A stretch of 64,000 bases of DNA, from positions 1 to 64,000 of the forward strand of contig JBDWUA010000006.1 in assembly GCA_039984715.1 (NCBI GenBank). Reading direction: 5' to 3'. Shown in pieces: positions 17,006 to 26,443 of this stretch. Position numbers and translations under genes: made by a program. Below the pieces are notes generated by a model. The model saw only the letters and a program-made list of their open reading frames with translations. It did not search any database and was not told where the DNA came from. The DNA is from JABSSA01 sp039984715. Lineage in GTDB: Bacteria; Pseudomonadota; Alphaproteobacteria; Rhodobacterales; Rhodobacteraceae. How positions within the stretch are numbered: the stretch's first letter is position 1; every line of letters begins with the position of its first letter.

Positions 17006-18145
17006 ATGAGAACCTTTTTGACCACCTGCTTTTATTTGTTTTTCGTGCTGAGTGCGGTCTCGATTATCGCATTGCTCAGCCAACCATTTCAAAGAGCTGA
17101 CGTCATTTTAGCAATTTCTTTGACGGCTCTTGCAGCCCTTCTTTATGTGGTGCGCTACGCGTATCTGGTCCGTTTTGGGCGACTTGGGTTGTTAAAGCCG
17201 AAACTCCATTGGAAACCTCTTAAACGCGATGCGTTCCAGCAGGCGCTCCAGATTTCTAGCGCTTGGCATATCAGTGCCGCGTTGGCCCAAAAGGGGCATT
17301 CCAAAGAGAACGATATCAACGTTATCGTTTATAATGAGTTACAGAAAATCAAACCGCTTGGATATTCGAGAAAGGTGCGCTCGAACGACGAACTGCTTTC
17401 AGAAAACAAATTGCTTCGCTTTATCGAAATGGACAAACCTGACCGCAACGCACCACCAACACACGAATTGCGTGGCGTCCGGCGCAAGGATGTGTGTCTT
17501 CGACTGCGCAAATTGGTTGATGATTGGCACGCCGAACATACCGCCGCTACAAAGGCCTACCAAGACTGGCTGGCCGAGGTCGGCGACGTCGACCAAAGCC
17601 ATTTGCTGAAAGATGGCTGGATCGCCTTTCTTGAAAGTTTGCCGAGCCCAGACATCAATCTTTGGCACGGGATTGCCACCGATTTCCATGACATGTTCGG
17701 TGACCGATTGGATGCAGCATTTTGGATCGTTGAACAGGAAGAATGCGACCGGGCTACTGCGTCAGATTTCATTGCAGGTTATCTGCGTTTCAATCTCAGC
17801 GCGGAATACGCAGACATCACAAAGCCTGACGAAGGATTGGATCGGTTTGTCTCGATCATCAAGGCTTACAACTCAGGGCGCTACAAATCGCACGCCCTTG
17901 CCGCAGGAACCCACATAGGTCATGAATTTGCTTTGGATGATGTCGCAGCCTCTGAGATTTTAAGCGAATACCAGACCGCGCATGGCCTCACCGATTTGCC
18001 CCGTCCAATGAACCTCATCAAAAGCACAACGCCAGCGCCAGATCCCAACCCCAGCCTATTTGCCTCTCCTTATGCGTTCTCGGACGATGTTGGCCTGCAT
18101 CTCAAGTACCCTGGGCCGAACTGGCGCAGCGCTGCACAAAATTGA
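17006..18145 (+). CDS. Hypothetical membrane protein with possible DUF4274-like segment
   Basis: The 379-residue product has two hydrophobic segments at about residues 5-25 and 31-50, then a long soluble domain rich in charged helices. The segment from about residue 228 (FHDMFGDRLDAAFWIVEQEE, then CDRATASDFIAGYLRFN) resembles the W-rich DUF4274-type pattern in which a Cys-Asp pair precedes a TA helix. That is a weak visual match. The function is unknown. The gene stands alone after a repeat-filled gap and is the last accessory-like gene before the ccm block. Confidence 0.55.
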   Translation: MRTFLTTCFYLFFVLSAVSIIALLSQPFQRADVILAISLTALAALLYVVRYAYLVRFGRLGLLKPKLHWKPLKRDAFQQALQISSAWHISAALAQKGHSKENDINVIVYNELQKIKPLGYSRKVRSNDELLSENKLLRFIEMDKPDRNAPPTHELRGVRRKDVCLRLRKLVDDWHAEHTAATKAYQDWLAEVGDVDQSHLLKDGWIAFLESLPSPDINLWHGIATDFHDMFGDRLDAAFWIVEQEECDRATASDFIAGYLRFNLSAEYADITKPDEGLDRFVSIIKAYNSGRYKSHALAAGTHIGHEFALDDVAASEILSEYQTAHGLTDLPRPMNLIKSTTPAPDPNPSLFASPYAFSDDVGLHLKYPGPNWRSAAQN

Positions 18146-18305
18146 CCGTCCCCAAGACTGACACCACTTTGGCAGGCTGTGCGACGTCCCAATTGTCAAA
18201 ACCCCCTGCCCTCCGCCGCTTGAAATATCACTCAGAACGCAAGCCACACATCCCAAAATCATGTGCGCCAAAGGCGCTCAATGTGACAGCGTTTACCGCC
18301 AGCAT

Positions 18306-18845
18306 TCAATTCGACAGCGCTTTGGCTTTCTCAAATTCGGGCAAGAACCGCTGTTCGAAATCCGAACCAACCAAAGGCCCGATAAAGCGGTACATAATCC
18401 GCCCCTCGCCGTCCAAGATGAATGTCTCGGGCGGGGCCGTCACGCCCCAATCAAAGGCGGAACGCCCTTCGGGGTCAAACGGCACGGCCACAAATGGGCT
18501 GTCCGCTTCTTGCAGATAGGCACTTGCGTCACCCACTTGATCGCGGAAATTCACGCCAATGATCGGCACGCCTTGGGCTTCTAGTTCCAACAACACGGGA
18601 TGTTCTGCGCGACAAGGCGGGCACCAAGACGCCCAGAAATTGACCAAGGTCACCTCGCCACGCGCAAAATCCGCAGGCAAAGCGCCCGCATGTCCGTCCA
18701 ACGCGGCATCCGTCATCGGCGGGGCCAATTGCCCCAAACGTGCCGTTTCAAGCGTGTCATCGCCGTTGAACATGCCAATCCCGGCCAGTGCGACAAATCC
18801 GGCGAACACCAAAGGCGGCAACATCATCAGCGGTTTAATCGCCAT
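18306..18845 (-). CDS. ccmG: CcmG/DsbE thiol:disulfide oxidoreductase
   Basis: The 179-residue protein has an N-terminal membrane anchor (residues 5-25) and a periplasmic thioredoxin fold with the redox motif WCPPC (in VNFWASWCPPCRAEHPVL). The cis-Pro loop GVTAPPETFI carries the acidic-pocket features of CcmG. It keeps apocytochrome c haem-site cysteines reduced for attachment. The ATG at 18845 is preceded by GAGGAAAGAACCAAG and lies inside the 3' end of ccmD, so translation is probably coupled. It is the last gene of the ccmABCDG run. Confidence 0.93.
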   Translation of the reverse strand: MAIKPLMMLPPLVFAGFVALAGIGMFNGDDTLETARLGQLAPPMTDAALDGHAGALPADFARGEVTLVNFWASWCPPCRAEHPVLLELEAQGVPIIGVNFRDQVGDASAYLQEADSPFVAVPFDPEGRSAFDWGVTAPPETFILDGEGRIMYRFIGPLVGSDFEQRFLPEFEKAKALSN

Positions 18846-18990
18846 GCTTGGTTCTTTCCTCAACGGATTGCAATTGCGCACGCACGCGGCGCCCTTTGAT
18901 CAGGCTCAACACCACAATTCCCAGCATCAGCGCGATTGTGACGGCATAGGCCGATAAAACCGTGTCTGCGTATTTTCCCAGATCAGGCAT
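18835..18990 (-). CDS. ccmD: CcmD, small haem exporter subunit
   Basis: This 51-residue frame begins MPDLGKYADTVLSAYAVTIA, with one transmembrane helix followed by a basic tail (LIKGRRVRAQLQ). That is the typical design of CcmD, which binds CcmC and CcmE and helps release holo-CcmE. It overlaps ccmC by 8 bases at its start and ccmG by 11 bases at its end, the tight packing expected of this operon. Confidence 0.9.
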   Translation of the reverse strand: MPDLGKYADTVLSAYAVTIALMLGIVVLSLIKGRRVRAQLQSVEERTKHGD

Positions 18991-19714
18991 GCTGCACCTC
19001 GCGCGCGATCAAGGCCCGTGTGCGGCGCAGACGAATTTCCGTGCCTGTGCGGTACAAAACAAGCGCCAGAAACAGCAGCACAAACCCTGCGATACTGAAC
19101 AAAAGCGGTTGATAAAACACGTCTGCCACGTTCTTTTCTTCGTCCAAACTCAAGGAAGCACCTTGATGCAATCCTTGGTTCCAGAACAAGACGGCATAAC
19201 GGCTGAGCAGGGCAAAAACCGATCCCACCATACACAGCACAGATGTCAGATCTGCCGCCGTGTCAGGGTCTTCAATCGCGGCCCAAAGCGCCATGTATCC
19301 AATATAGAACAGGAACAAGATCAGGAACGACGTCAGGCGCGGGTCCCAGACCCACCACGTGCCCCACATCGGTTGGCCCCAGATCGCTCCGGTGAACAGC
19401 GCGATTAACGTCATGACAAGGCCAACAGGTGCCGCGGCCTTGGCCGCCAACGCGCTGACATGGTGGCGCCGCACCAACCAGATCAAAGACGCAACCAGCA
19501 TCATGATCCACGCATTAATCGCCAAAAACGCCGACGGCACATGGATATAGATAATCTTGACCGTTGACCCCTGCCGGAAATCATCCGGCGTGAAAAAGAA
19601 GCCCCAGACCAGGCCGACGATCAGGCACAGACCGGCCCCCCAGGCGAACCAAGGTGTCACGCGTTCAGAGACGCGCAGAAACTTGACCGGATTTGCATAT
19701 TCCCAAATAGACAT
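18983..19714 (-). CDS. ccmC: CcmC haem lyase/exporter membrane protein
   Basis: The 243-residue product has six predicted transmembrane helices and the tryptophan-rich signature GTWWVWDPRLTS, with the two conserved His on periplasmic loops (in YIHVPSAF and in the late NQGLHQGASL). CcmC holds haem and attaches it to the chaperone CcmE. The frame stays open upstream to 20125, but the family start MSIWEYANPVKF is at 19714. A 47-bp spacer separates it from ccmB. Note that ccmE is not in this cluster. Confidence 0.95.
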   Translation of the reverse strand: MSIWEYANPVKFLRVSERVTPWFAWGAGLCLIVGLVWGFFFTPDDFRQGSTVKIIYIHVPSAFLAINAWIMMLVASLIWLVRRHHVSALAAKAAAPVGLVMTLIALFTGAIWGQPMWGTWWVWDPRLTSFLILFLFYIGYMALWAAIEDPDTAADLTSVLCMVGSVFALLSRYAVLFWNQGLHQGASLSLDEEKNVADVFYQPLLFSIAGFVLLFLALVLYRTGTEIRLRRTRALIAREVQHA

Positions 19715-19761
19715 GGCGTTGATGTAAGCGTTTCCGCCCCCCCTCTCAATCCAAATCCGCG

Positions 19762-20418
19762 TTACCGCAAATTGATCCTTAACGCAGCTGCACTGGCAAA
19801 CGGCATCAAGGCGACAACCCCCGCCGTAATGCCAGCCAAAAACAACAATGGTGTGTCTGTTGCTACCCCTTCTGCGCCGCGCCGCGCAGCTTCTGCGCCA
19901 AAGATCAAACTTGGCACATAAAGCGGCAAAACCAGCATCGATAACAACAGCCCGCCACGTTTCAGCCCGACCGTCAATGCCGCCCCAAACGTGCCGATGA
20001 CCGACAAGGCCGGTGTGCCCAGCAACAAGGACAGCGTCAGTGGCCCAAATGCCGGGGATGGCAGGTTGAGCAGCACCCCCAATATAGGGGCCGCCAGAAC
20101 CAGCGGTAACCCCGTGGTCAGCCAATGTGCCAGTGCTTTCACACTCAGCGCCGCCTCAAGCGGCAAAGGCGACGTCGCCAACACATCCAACGTGCCGTCT
20201 TCCCAATCCAGCGCCAACACCCGGTCCAGCGACAACAGGCACGCCAACAACGCGCCCAGCCACAACACACCCGCCGCGATTTGCCCCAACAGGTCCGATT
20301 GCGGACCTACGCTGAACGGCACCAGAACCACAACGATCAGGAAAAACGCCAGCGCCAGTCCGAACCCGCCCCCGGCGCGAAACGCCAGCCGTAAATCCCG
20401 CAGCAACAGCGCCTTCAT
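19762..20418 (-). CDS. ccmB: CcmB haem ABC exporter permease
   Basis: The 218-residue protein has about six hydrophobic segments and the family hallmarks LLRDLRLAFRAGGG at the N-terminus and LDWEDGTLDVLATSPLPLEA after the second helix. CcmB is the membrane subunit of the CcmAB ABC complex that frees holo-CcmE. It overlaps ccmA by 4 bases (ATGA), indicating translational coupling. Confidence 0.95.
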   Translation of the reverse strand: MKALLLRDLRLAFRAGGGFGLALAFFLIVVVLVPFSVGPQSDLLGQIAAGVLWLGALLACLLSLDRVLALDWEDGTLDVLATSPLPLEAALSVKALAHWLTTGLPLVLAAPILGVLLNLPSPAFGPLTLSLLLGTPALSVIGTFGAALTVGLKRGGLLLSMLVLPLYVPSLIFGAEAARRGAEGVATDTPLLFLAGITAGVVALMPFASAAALRINLR

Positions 20419-21035
20419 AAAAACGCCTCGTCGCTGGATCCAACCCGCACATCAAGACGGGCGCGATAGGGCGTCACATCAAAATCGCGCGCACCGTCCA
20501 GCCCCAGCGCGATATGCGTGGCCAACACTGCCGCGCCGCCCGCCTTAAGATGCTGGCCCACGGCTGCTGCGAATAACTGCACGGATGCGGTGTCCAAGGA
20601 CACAGTTGGTTCGTCCAATATCCAGATCGACCGTCCCGTCACCATCAAACGCGCCAATCCCAAACGGCGCTTTTGCCCTGCTGACAATTGCCCGGCATAG
20701 CGATCCGCCAACGGCACCAGATCAAACGCATCCAACGCCGCATCTATCCCGCCCTTAAATCCAAACACATCCGCCCAGAATTCCAAATTCTCGCGCACGT
20801 TCAGCATGGATTTCAAACCATCCGAATGGCCCGCATAAGCAATCTGATCCTCAACACCGGAAATGTCCCCTGAAATCGCCGGCTGCAACCCTGCCACACA
20901 GCGCAGCAACGTGGTCTTTCCAGACCCGTTTGGCCCGCGCAACACCAAGGCTTGCCCGCGTTCGACCGCAAAGGTCACGCCGCTTAATACAGGCACGCCC
21001 CCACGGGCCACGGCAAGATCCGTTACGCTTAACAT
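20415..21035 (-). CDS. ccmA: CcmA haem ABC exporter ATPase
   Basis: The 206-residue product is a complete small ABC ATPase: Walker A GPNGSGKTTLL, signature LSAGQKRRLGLARL, Walker B IWILDEPTVSLD and switch His in LATHIALGL. It powers the CcmAB complex in cytochrome c maturation. It is the first gene of the ccmA-B-C-D-G run and follows the Mth938-type gene on the same strand with a 57-bp gap. Confidence 0.95.
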   Translation of the reverse strand: MLSVTDLAVARGGVPVLSGVTFAVERGQALVLRGPNGSGKTTLLRCVAGLQPAISGDISGVEDQIAYAGHSDGLKSMLNVRENLEFWADVFGFKGGIDAALDAFDLVPLADRYAGQLSAGQKRRLGLARLMVTGRSIWILDEPTVSLDTASVQLFAAAVGQHLKAGGAAVLATHIALGLDGARDFDVTPYRARLDVRVGSSDEAFL

Positions 21036-21092
21036 GTCACAGACCTAACCCATTCCCCAAAATCGCAAAAGGGCCCGTCACACAAGACCCCG

Positions 21093-21446
21093 TCACACGG
21101 GCAACATCGCCAAGGCGATCCGACGCCCTTCGCTTAGCAACACGTTATACGTGCGCGCAGCTGCTGGCGACGACATCACTTCGACACCCAAACCCTCGGC
21201 CTCAAGCGCATCTCGCAATGCAACCGGAATATGGGCAATTTCCGCCCCCGTCCCAATGAACAAAACATCGATATGCCCGACCAACGCAGTCAGCGTTGTA
21301 ACATCATCGTACCCATTCCAAGACTGCGTCCCATTGGGCCCGGTCAACACGGCCCCTTCAATGACCTGCCCCGCAATGCGGAAAAATCCCGGCCCATAGC
21401 CTTCGACCGGGCTTACATCGCTAAAGCTCACTTCATTCAGTTGCAT
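21093..21446 (-). CDS. Mth938-like domain (NDUFAF3-related) protein
   Basis: The 117-residue product has the Mth938 fold pattern: a glycine-rich VEGYGPGFFRIAGQVIEGAVL at about residues 14-34, the middle VLFIGTGAEIAHIP, and the end VMSSPAAARTYNVLLSEGRR. Related mitochondrial proteins are assembly factors for complex I; the bacterial role is not settled. It is placed between a TauE-type permease and ccmA and shares their strand, so it is probably co-transcribed with the Sec/Ccm block. Confidence 0.85.
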   Translation of the reverse strand: MQLNEVSFSDVSPVEGYGPGFFRIAGQVIEGAVLTGPNGTQSWNGYDDVTTLTALVGHIDVLFIGTGAEIAHIPVALRDALEAEGLGVEVMSSPAAARTYNVLLSEGRRIALAMLPV

Positions 21447-21460
21447 ACCCTGCTCTCCTC

Positions 21461-22216
21461 TCAGCTGTCCCAGAACGGCAAACCAGACAAACCCGACGCG
21501 GCAATTATGGCATAAGCCACGCCCCGATATAAACGTTCATAACCGGGTTTGAAAATCGCGGCCCCTGCAAGATTGCCAATCGCATTGGGCACGGCCAACA
21601 AAACACCAATCCAAAGTGGTGCCATCTCCAACCGACCTGCCATCAGTAAAACGCCAATCAGGATGATGTCATAGCCCAACAAATACAGCATCGTTGTCGC
21701 CCGCACGACCGCCGCAGGCAACCCGCTAGCCATATACAACATGATGACAGGTGGACCCGGAATGCCGACCACGCCCCCAAGGACGCCCCCAACGATACCG
21801 GTTCCGGTCACGACAGGTGGCGACATCGGCCCATTGTACCGCACCCCTGCAATCAACGTGGCCAATAAAATCAGCGTCACAATCGATACGGAATACCGGA
21901 AAACTTCGGGTGCCACAGAAAACAACAGCAACAACCCCACCGGCGTGCCGATCACCAACCCCACCATCAAGCGTCGCAAATCAGGGACATGCACGTCCTT
22001 CAACGCTTTGGGGGCGATCATCATCGGACCAAAGATATCGAAAATGATAACCGTCGTGATGGCCCAGACCGGCGACACAATCTGTGTTGCAACCGGCAGA
22101 TAAATCATGGCCGTGCCAAACCCGGCAAAGCCGCGCACCAACCCGGCCACGAAAGTCGCCGCGATCAACCAAAACAGCCCCGGCGTTGTCCACGCCGAAG
22201 CCAATCCGTCAAGCAT
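21461..22216 (-). CDS. TauE/SafE-family sulfite/anion exporter
   Basis: The 251-residue integral membrane protein has seven to eight hydrophobic segments and the internal glycine-rich repeats of the TauE/SafE family (GLVRGFAGFGTAMIYLP and VGGVLGGVVGIPGPPVIMLY). Members export sulfite, sulfoacetate or other small anions. The 8-base overlap with secF (22209-22216) shows it belongs to the same transcript. Substrate is unknown. Confidence 0.87.
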   Translation of the reverse strand: MLDGLASAWTTPGLFWLIAATFVAGLVRGFAGFGTAMIYLPVATQIVSPVWAITTVIIFDIFGPMMIAPKALKDVHVPDLRRLMVGLVIGTPVGLLLLFSVAPEVFRYSVSIVTLILLATLIAGVRYNGPMSPPVVTGTGIVGGVLGGVVGIPGPPVIMLYMASGLPAAVVRATTMLYLLGYDIILIGVLLMAGRLEMAPLWIGVLLAVPNAIGNLAGAAIFKPGYERLYRGVAYAIIAASGLSGLPFWDS

Positions 22217-23387
22217 CTATGTTCGCGAATTGATTGCCTGCATTCGCATCTGGCTTGGACCAGTCGCGTTTGACACCCAGCCACAACAAAATGGTCGATG
22301 CCACAAAGACCGACGAATAGGTCCCGACAATCACGCCCCAGATCATCGCAAAGACAAACCCACGGATCACGTCCCCGCCCAACACATAAAGCGCAATCAG
22401 CGCCAACAAGGTGGTGACCGAGGTCATCAATGTCCGGCTCAGCGTTTCGTTGATCGACACGTTCAGAACTTCGGACAAGGGCCGTTTCTTGAATTTGCGC
22501 AAGTTTTCCCGCACGCGGTCAAACACAACCACCGTATCGTTCAGCGAATACCCGACAATCGTCAAAAGGGCCGCGATAATTGCCAAATCAAATTTGATCT
22601 GCAATTCCGAAAACACACCGATGGTCAGAATGACATCATGCACAAGGGCGGCAACAGCCCCCAAAGCGAACTGCCATTCAAAGCGCAACCAGATGTAAAT
22701 CAGAACCGCCGCAATCGCGAGAATAACAGCAATCGCCGCCGTCTGAATCAATTCGCCCGACACTTTGGGTCCAACGGATTCAACGGAAGGGAACGTAATG
22801 GTGTCATAAGACACTGACATTTGGTCTACGACCAGCCCGTTCCCATTCGCGGCATCCTGAATTTGCGCGACGACTTCGTATGCTTGACCGGTCGGAAACT
22901 CAAAGCGCAACGCCTCGCCGCCCTCAACAAGCGCCCCACCAAACGTACTCATCCGATCTTCCAAAGCAGTCGCATCACCAGATTGAAGCGTGATGTCAGC
23001 GATCAGTTTACTGCTCGTGGCATTCCCCAACGCATGTTGAACCTGGCGAATGACTTCCGGTGTCACCGCTTCTTGGCCTTCTTGCGCCTGAATGCGGATC
23101 ATGGATACGTTTTGATCGGCCTCAAAATTCGGATCGAATACTTCGGTGATCGACACATCGCCCAATTCAAGCGTGTCAAGCGTGGCGCGATACAAGGCTG
23201 TATCTACCTCTTGCGTGCTTTGGGTGCGCACAGTCGTCCCGCCACGGAAATCGATACCGTAATTCAAGCCTTGGATCATAAAGCTGGCGAAACCAACCAC
23301 AATCAAAAGGGCGGATAGACCCAGCCATATCTTCCAACGTCCGAAGAAATCAAAAGTTGTGCCATGTTTGATCAAACGCAAACGCAT
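22209..23387 (-). CDS. secF: SecF preprotein translocase subunit
   Basis: The 392-residue protein has six transmembrane helices and the SecF start pattern (FDFFGRWKIWLGLS, then GLNYGIDFRGGT). The periplasmic P1-like domain is enlarged (to about residue 205), and the C-terminal membrane half contains YSLNDTVVVFDRVRENLR. It works with SecD and YajC to help proteins leave SecYEG using the proton gradient. GAGG lies 7 bases before the ATG at 23387; the upstream TTG is unlikely. The start follows the secD stop by one base. Confidence 0.95.
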   Translation of the reverse strand: MRLRLIKHGTTFDFFGRWKIWLGLSALLIVVGFASFMIQGLNYGIDFRGGTTVRTQSTQEVDTALYRATLDTLELGDVSITEVFDPNFEADQNVSMIRIQAQEGQEAVTPEVIRQVQHALGNATSSKLIADITLQSGDATALEDRMSTFGGALVEGGEALRFEFPTGQAYEVVAQIQDAANGNGLVVDQMSVSYDTITFPSVESVGPKVSGELIQTAAIAVILAIAAVLIYIWLRFEWQFALGAVAALVHDVILTIGVFSELQIKFDLAIIAALLTIVGYSLNDTVVVFDRVRENLRKFKKRPLSEVLNVSINETLSRTLMTSVTTLLALIALYVLGGDVIRGFVFAMIWGVIVGTYSSVFVASTILLWLGVKRDWSKPDANAGNQFANIDA

Positions 23388-23388
23388 G

Positions 23389-25041
23389 TCAGACCTCAAT
23401 CGTTTTCGGACGGCGCCGTTCGTACCAGATGATGATCATCAGACGCGTGACAAAGATGGCCGTGAACACCGATGTCATGATGCCCAGACCCAGCGTGATC
23501 GCAAATCCGCGCACTGGGCCAGAGCCCATGGCGAACAGGATGACGGCCGTGATGAACGTGGTGATGTTGGCATCCAAAATGGCGCTCAGCGCTTTTTCGT
23601 AACCCAGATCAATGGCGCGTGCAGCCCCCTTCGATCCACGCAATTCTTCGCGTATCCGTTCAAAGATCAGCACATTGGCGTCGACCGCCATACCAACTGT
23701 CAGAACAATCCCCGCGATACCCGGCAAGGTCAGCGTGGCTCCGATCAAGCTGAGCAGACCAAAGATCAAGCCGACATTGATGATCAGGGCAATATTGGCG
23801 AACACGCCAAACAACCCATAGCTTAAGAACATAAAGACCAGCACAGCCACAAAGGCGATGACTGTCGCGACCTTCCCTGCATCAATACTGTCTTGGCCCA
23901 ATTCTGGGCCGATTGTGCGTTCCTCTAGGAAAATCAACTCAGCAGGCAAAGCACCAGCGCGCAACAGGACAGCCAATTTAGTGGATTCCTCGACCGAGAA
24001 ATTACCGGTGATAATGCCCGAGCCACCCGGAATGTGGCTTTGGATCACTGGTGCGCTGATCACCTCGTCGTCTAGAACGATGGCGAAAGGCTGACCAATG
24101 TTTTCTGCGGTATAGTCTCCGAAATCACGCGCACCCGACGTGTTGAACCGAAAGTTCACAGCCGGTTGCCCATTTTGATCAAATGTGGGCTGCGCATCGG
24201 TCAGGTCTTCCCCCGTCACAACAGGAGAAGACTCAATGACATAATATTCGCCCGGTTCATCAATGGACGGCAAAAGCTCGTTGCCAATACCGGGCAGCGA
24301 ATTGGCATCACTTGTGCGTCGTACAACCGGGCTGAACGTCAGCTGCGCCGTTGTACCGATGATTTCTTTTAGTTCGGCCGCCGACCCAATGCCCGGCACC
24401 TGGATCAAAATCCGATCCGCACCTTGACGTTGGATGGTCGGCTCTCGCGTGCCCACTTCGTCAATCCGACGGCGCACAATCTCAAGCGATTGCTGCACGG
24501 TCCGATCATCGGTGGCAATGCGTTCTTCTTCCGACAACGTGACGGTGAACACATTCCCTTCGGAACTGACCACAATATCCGTTGCAGCGATGCCCGTCAG
24601 GCTGTGGACCGGTTGCGCCAGCGCACGGATCGCACGCAGCACCTCGGGCATTTTGCTTTCGTCCTGAATGCTCGCCCGTATTTCATCAGGCCGCGCATTT
24701 GGATCACGCCGCAACGGCGAAATCGCCCGTACCGTGTCGCGCACTTCTGGCCACATCGCCAGCATGCGGCTCTCGTACACATCCTCAAGCTTCACCTCTG
24801 CCAGCAGATGTGCACCGCCTCGCAGATCAAGCCCAAGATTAACTAACCCCGACGGCAAATACGACGGCCACTGCGCCATCAATGCCTGATTTTCAGGAGT
24901 ATCTTCACCGATTTCAATCGCCTGAGCCGCGTCATTATGCGTCTCAACCCGCGAATAAAACCCGTTCGGAAGCGCCAAAATCAAACCCAGCGCACATGTC
25001 GCCCAGATCAGAACCCGCTTCCACGCCGCAATCTGAAGCAT
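23389..25041 (-). CDS. secD: SecD preprotein translocase subunit
   Basis: The 550-residue product has an N-terminal helix (about 12-28) and a large periplasmic domain with LDLRGGAHLLAEVK and an IRRRIDEVGTREPTIQRQG-like segment. Five C-terminal helices contain GMAVDANVLIFERIREELR, the conserved region of SecD. It is part of the SecDF-YajC complex at the inner membrane. Its start lies directly against the yajC stop, and secF follows within two bases. Confidence 0.96.
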   Translation of the reverse strand: MLQIAAWKRVLIWATCALGLILALPNGFYSRVETHNDAAQAIEIGEDTPENQALMAQWPSYLPSGLVNLGLDLRGGAHLLAEVKLEDVYESRMLAMWPEVRDTVRAISPLRRDPNARPDEIRASIQDESKMPEVLRAIRALAQPVHSLTGIAATDIVVSSEGNVFTVTLSEEERIATDDRTVQQSLEIVRRRIDEVGTREPTIQRQGADRILIQVPGIGSAAELKEIIGTTAQLTFSPVVRRTSDANSLPGIGNELLPSIDEPGEYYVIESSPVVTGEDLTDAQPTFDQNGQPAVNFRFNTSGARDFGDYTAENIGQPFAIVLDDEVISAPVIQSHIPGGSGIITGNFSVEESTKLAVLLRAGALPAELIFLEERTIGPELGQDSIDAGKVATVIAFVAVLVFMFLSYGLFGVFANIALIINVGLIFGLLSLIGATLTLPGIAGIVLTVGMAVDANVLIFERIREELRGSKGAARAIDLGYEKALSAILDANITTFITAVILFAMGSGPVRGFAITLGLGIMTSVFTAIFVTRLMIIIWYERRRPKTIEV

Positions 25042-25320
25042 TTATTTTGCCGGCTCAGTTTTCGACAACACAGTCGCAATCGTATTCTGCACAACGCGCA
25101 CTTTCACGCCCTCTGCCACTTCGACTTCAATCTCATTGTCTTCTTTGACCTTGATGACCTTGCCGATCAGGCCCCCCTGCGTCACGACGCGATCGCCCTT
25201 ACGCAAACCTGCGACCATCGCCTGATGGTCCTTCATTTTCTTCTGCTGTGGTCTGATCAACAGGAAATACATAATCCCAAAGATCAGAATGAGCGGGATG
25301 AATTGTGCAAATGCTTCCAT
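25042..25320 (-). CDS. yajC: YajC, Sec translocase accessory subunit
   Basis: The 92-residue protein has one N-terminal transmembrane helix, then the invariant YFLLIRPQQKKMKDHQAM and the small basic domain GDRVVTQGGLIGKV. It joins SecD and SecF. The frame extends upstream to 25449, but the family start is the ATG at 25320. It is the first gene of the minus-strand Sec/Ccm block, so the promoter should lie in 25321-25425, next to the divergent protease gene. Confidence 0.95.
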   Translation of the reverse strand: MEAFAQFIPLILIFGIMYFLLIRPQQKKMKDHQAMVAGLRKGDRVVTQGGLIGKVIKVKEDNEIEVEVAEGVKVRVVQNTIATVLSKTEPAK

Positions 25321-25425
25321 CGGAACAGTGTGCCTACTACTTGTGGAAAGTTGAGATCGATAATCGACATAGGCGCTCACATCTCCGCGCGCAACCACAA
25401 ACGCCGCTTGGATCAGTAAGGATTT

Positions 25426-26187
25426 GTGGCGTATCACTCTTGCATGCACATGTTACCCCTCCTTTGCGTCACCCTCCTCGCCCTTTTGGCCACCCCGCAT
25501 CGCCTTGTCGGCACCGAAGCCCTGCCCGTCCTGCCCCCCGATCAACTGGCCGACTGGCCCGCCATTGGCCGCGTCAACCGCGCCGACTTTGACACCCGCG
25601 GGTTTTGCACCGGCACCCTGATCACCCCCGACATCGTCCTGACGGCCGCCCATTGCACCCCGACCGAGATCACCCTTGATCCCGACCGTCCGCAAGACAC
25701 CCGCCATATCTTTGTCGCCGGATGGCTGCGCGACACCAATCGCGGCTTTCGCAACATCATCGGCGGTGCCCGCCACCCCGCCTATGGGCTTGGCGGCAAA
25801 CACGATCCGCGCTTTGACATCGGCCTGCTGTTTCTGGACACGCCCTTCGACGACATCGCCCCCATGGCCCTCCAAGACCCCCCGTTTCAGCCGCAACTCA
25901 CCTCAGTTGCCATGATCGGCTACCACCAACGCCGCCCCTTTGCGCTGTCCGGTAATCTCGACTGCCCCGTGCTGCGCTTTACCGACAAAGTCGCGCGGGT
26001 CGGCTGCCCCGTGGTGTCCGGCAATTCCGGCGGCCCAGTGTTGCAACAAACACCGGACGGAGCGTGGGAAATCGTCGCCGTCGTCAGTTCAACAGTACCC
26101 CCTAACGCATTGGTAACACGCCTGAATGACTGGGTCTGGTCCAGCCTGACCCTCCACCCGAACCACACAGCCGATCCCGCCCAATAA
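25426..26187 (+). CDS. Secreted trypsin-like (S1) serine protease
   Basis: The product is 253 residues, with a signal peptide (LLCVTLLALLATP) and a chymotrypsin-fold domain. The catalytic triad is visible: His in LTAAHC, Asp in RFDIGLLFLD, Ser in VVSGNSGGPVL. Paired Cys residues around the His and Ser sites suggest disulphides. It probably acts in the periplasm or is secreted. The start is either the GTG at 25426 (AGGA is very close) or the ATG at 25444. Its 5' part is notably rich in C and G, unlike the neighbours. Confidence 0.88.
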   Translation: MAYHSCMHMLPLLCVTLLALLATPHRLVGTEALPVLPPDQLADWPAIGRVNRADFDTRGFCTGTLITPDIVLTAAHCTPTEITLDPDRPQDTRHIFVAGWLRDTNRGFRNIIGGARHPAYGLGGKHDPRFDIGLLFLDTPFDDIAPMALQDPPFQPQLTSVAMIGYHQRRPFALSGNLDCPVLRFTDKVARVGCPVVSGNSGGPVLQQTPDGAWEIVAVVSSTVPPNALVTRLNDWVWSSLTLHPNHTADPAQ

Positions 26188-26341
26188 ACACCCGCTCGCG
26201 ATGACGCGTTTCCACCAGCGAAATATCCCAACAAACAGATCGTCCGGGGCAACGCGCCCATTCCTCTGAGAATATCACCTTAGTTCGCCTATAAAGATGC
26301 ATCGTTCGTCAGTTCCAAGACCTCCGTGAACCGAAGTTAGC

Positions 26342-26443
26342 TTAACGCTCTAGACATGCCAGGGACCGTCTAACGATGAAAAAGCCGACGATCAGGGGTA
26401 TAACAACGACTATCAAATTAAATGTGACAAAGGCCCACGTCAT
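26342..26443 (-). CDS. Possible 33-residue single-pass membrane peptide
   Basis: The frame begins MTWAFVTFNLIVVVIPLIVG and ends with a basic tail containing RRSLACLER. The first 25 residues form one strong hydrophobic helix. A GGAG lies 11 bases before the ATG. It sits in the 477-bp gap between the protease and GNAT genes, where I see no other gene. Small size and lack of a known family keep confidence low. Confidence 0.35.
   Translation of the reverse strand: MTWAFVTFNLIVVVIPLIVGFFIVRRSLACLER

Noticed and set aside
19715..20125. Upstream extension of ccmC frame
   Set aside because: The extra 137 residues lie across ccmB in another frame and are unrelated to CcmC; the family start is at 19714.
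22107..22817. 236-residue plus-strand frame across secF
   Set aside because: Antisense frame over a conserved gene with His/Gln/Asn-rich nonsense composition.
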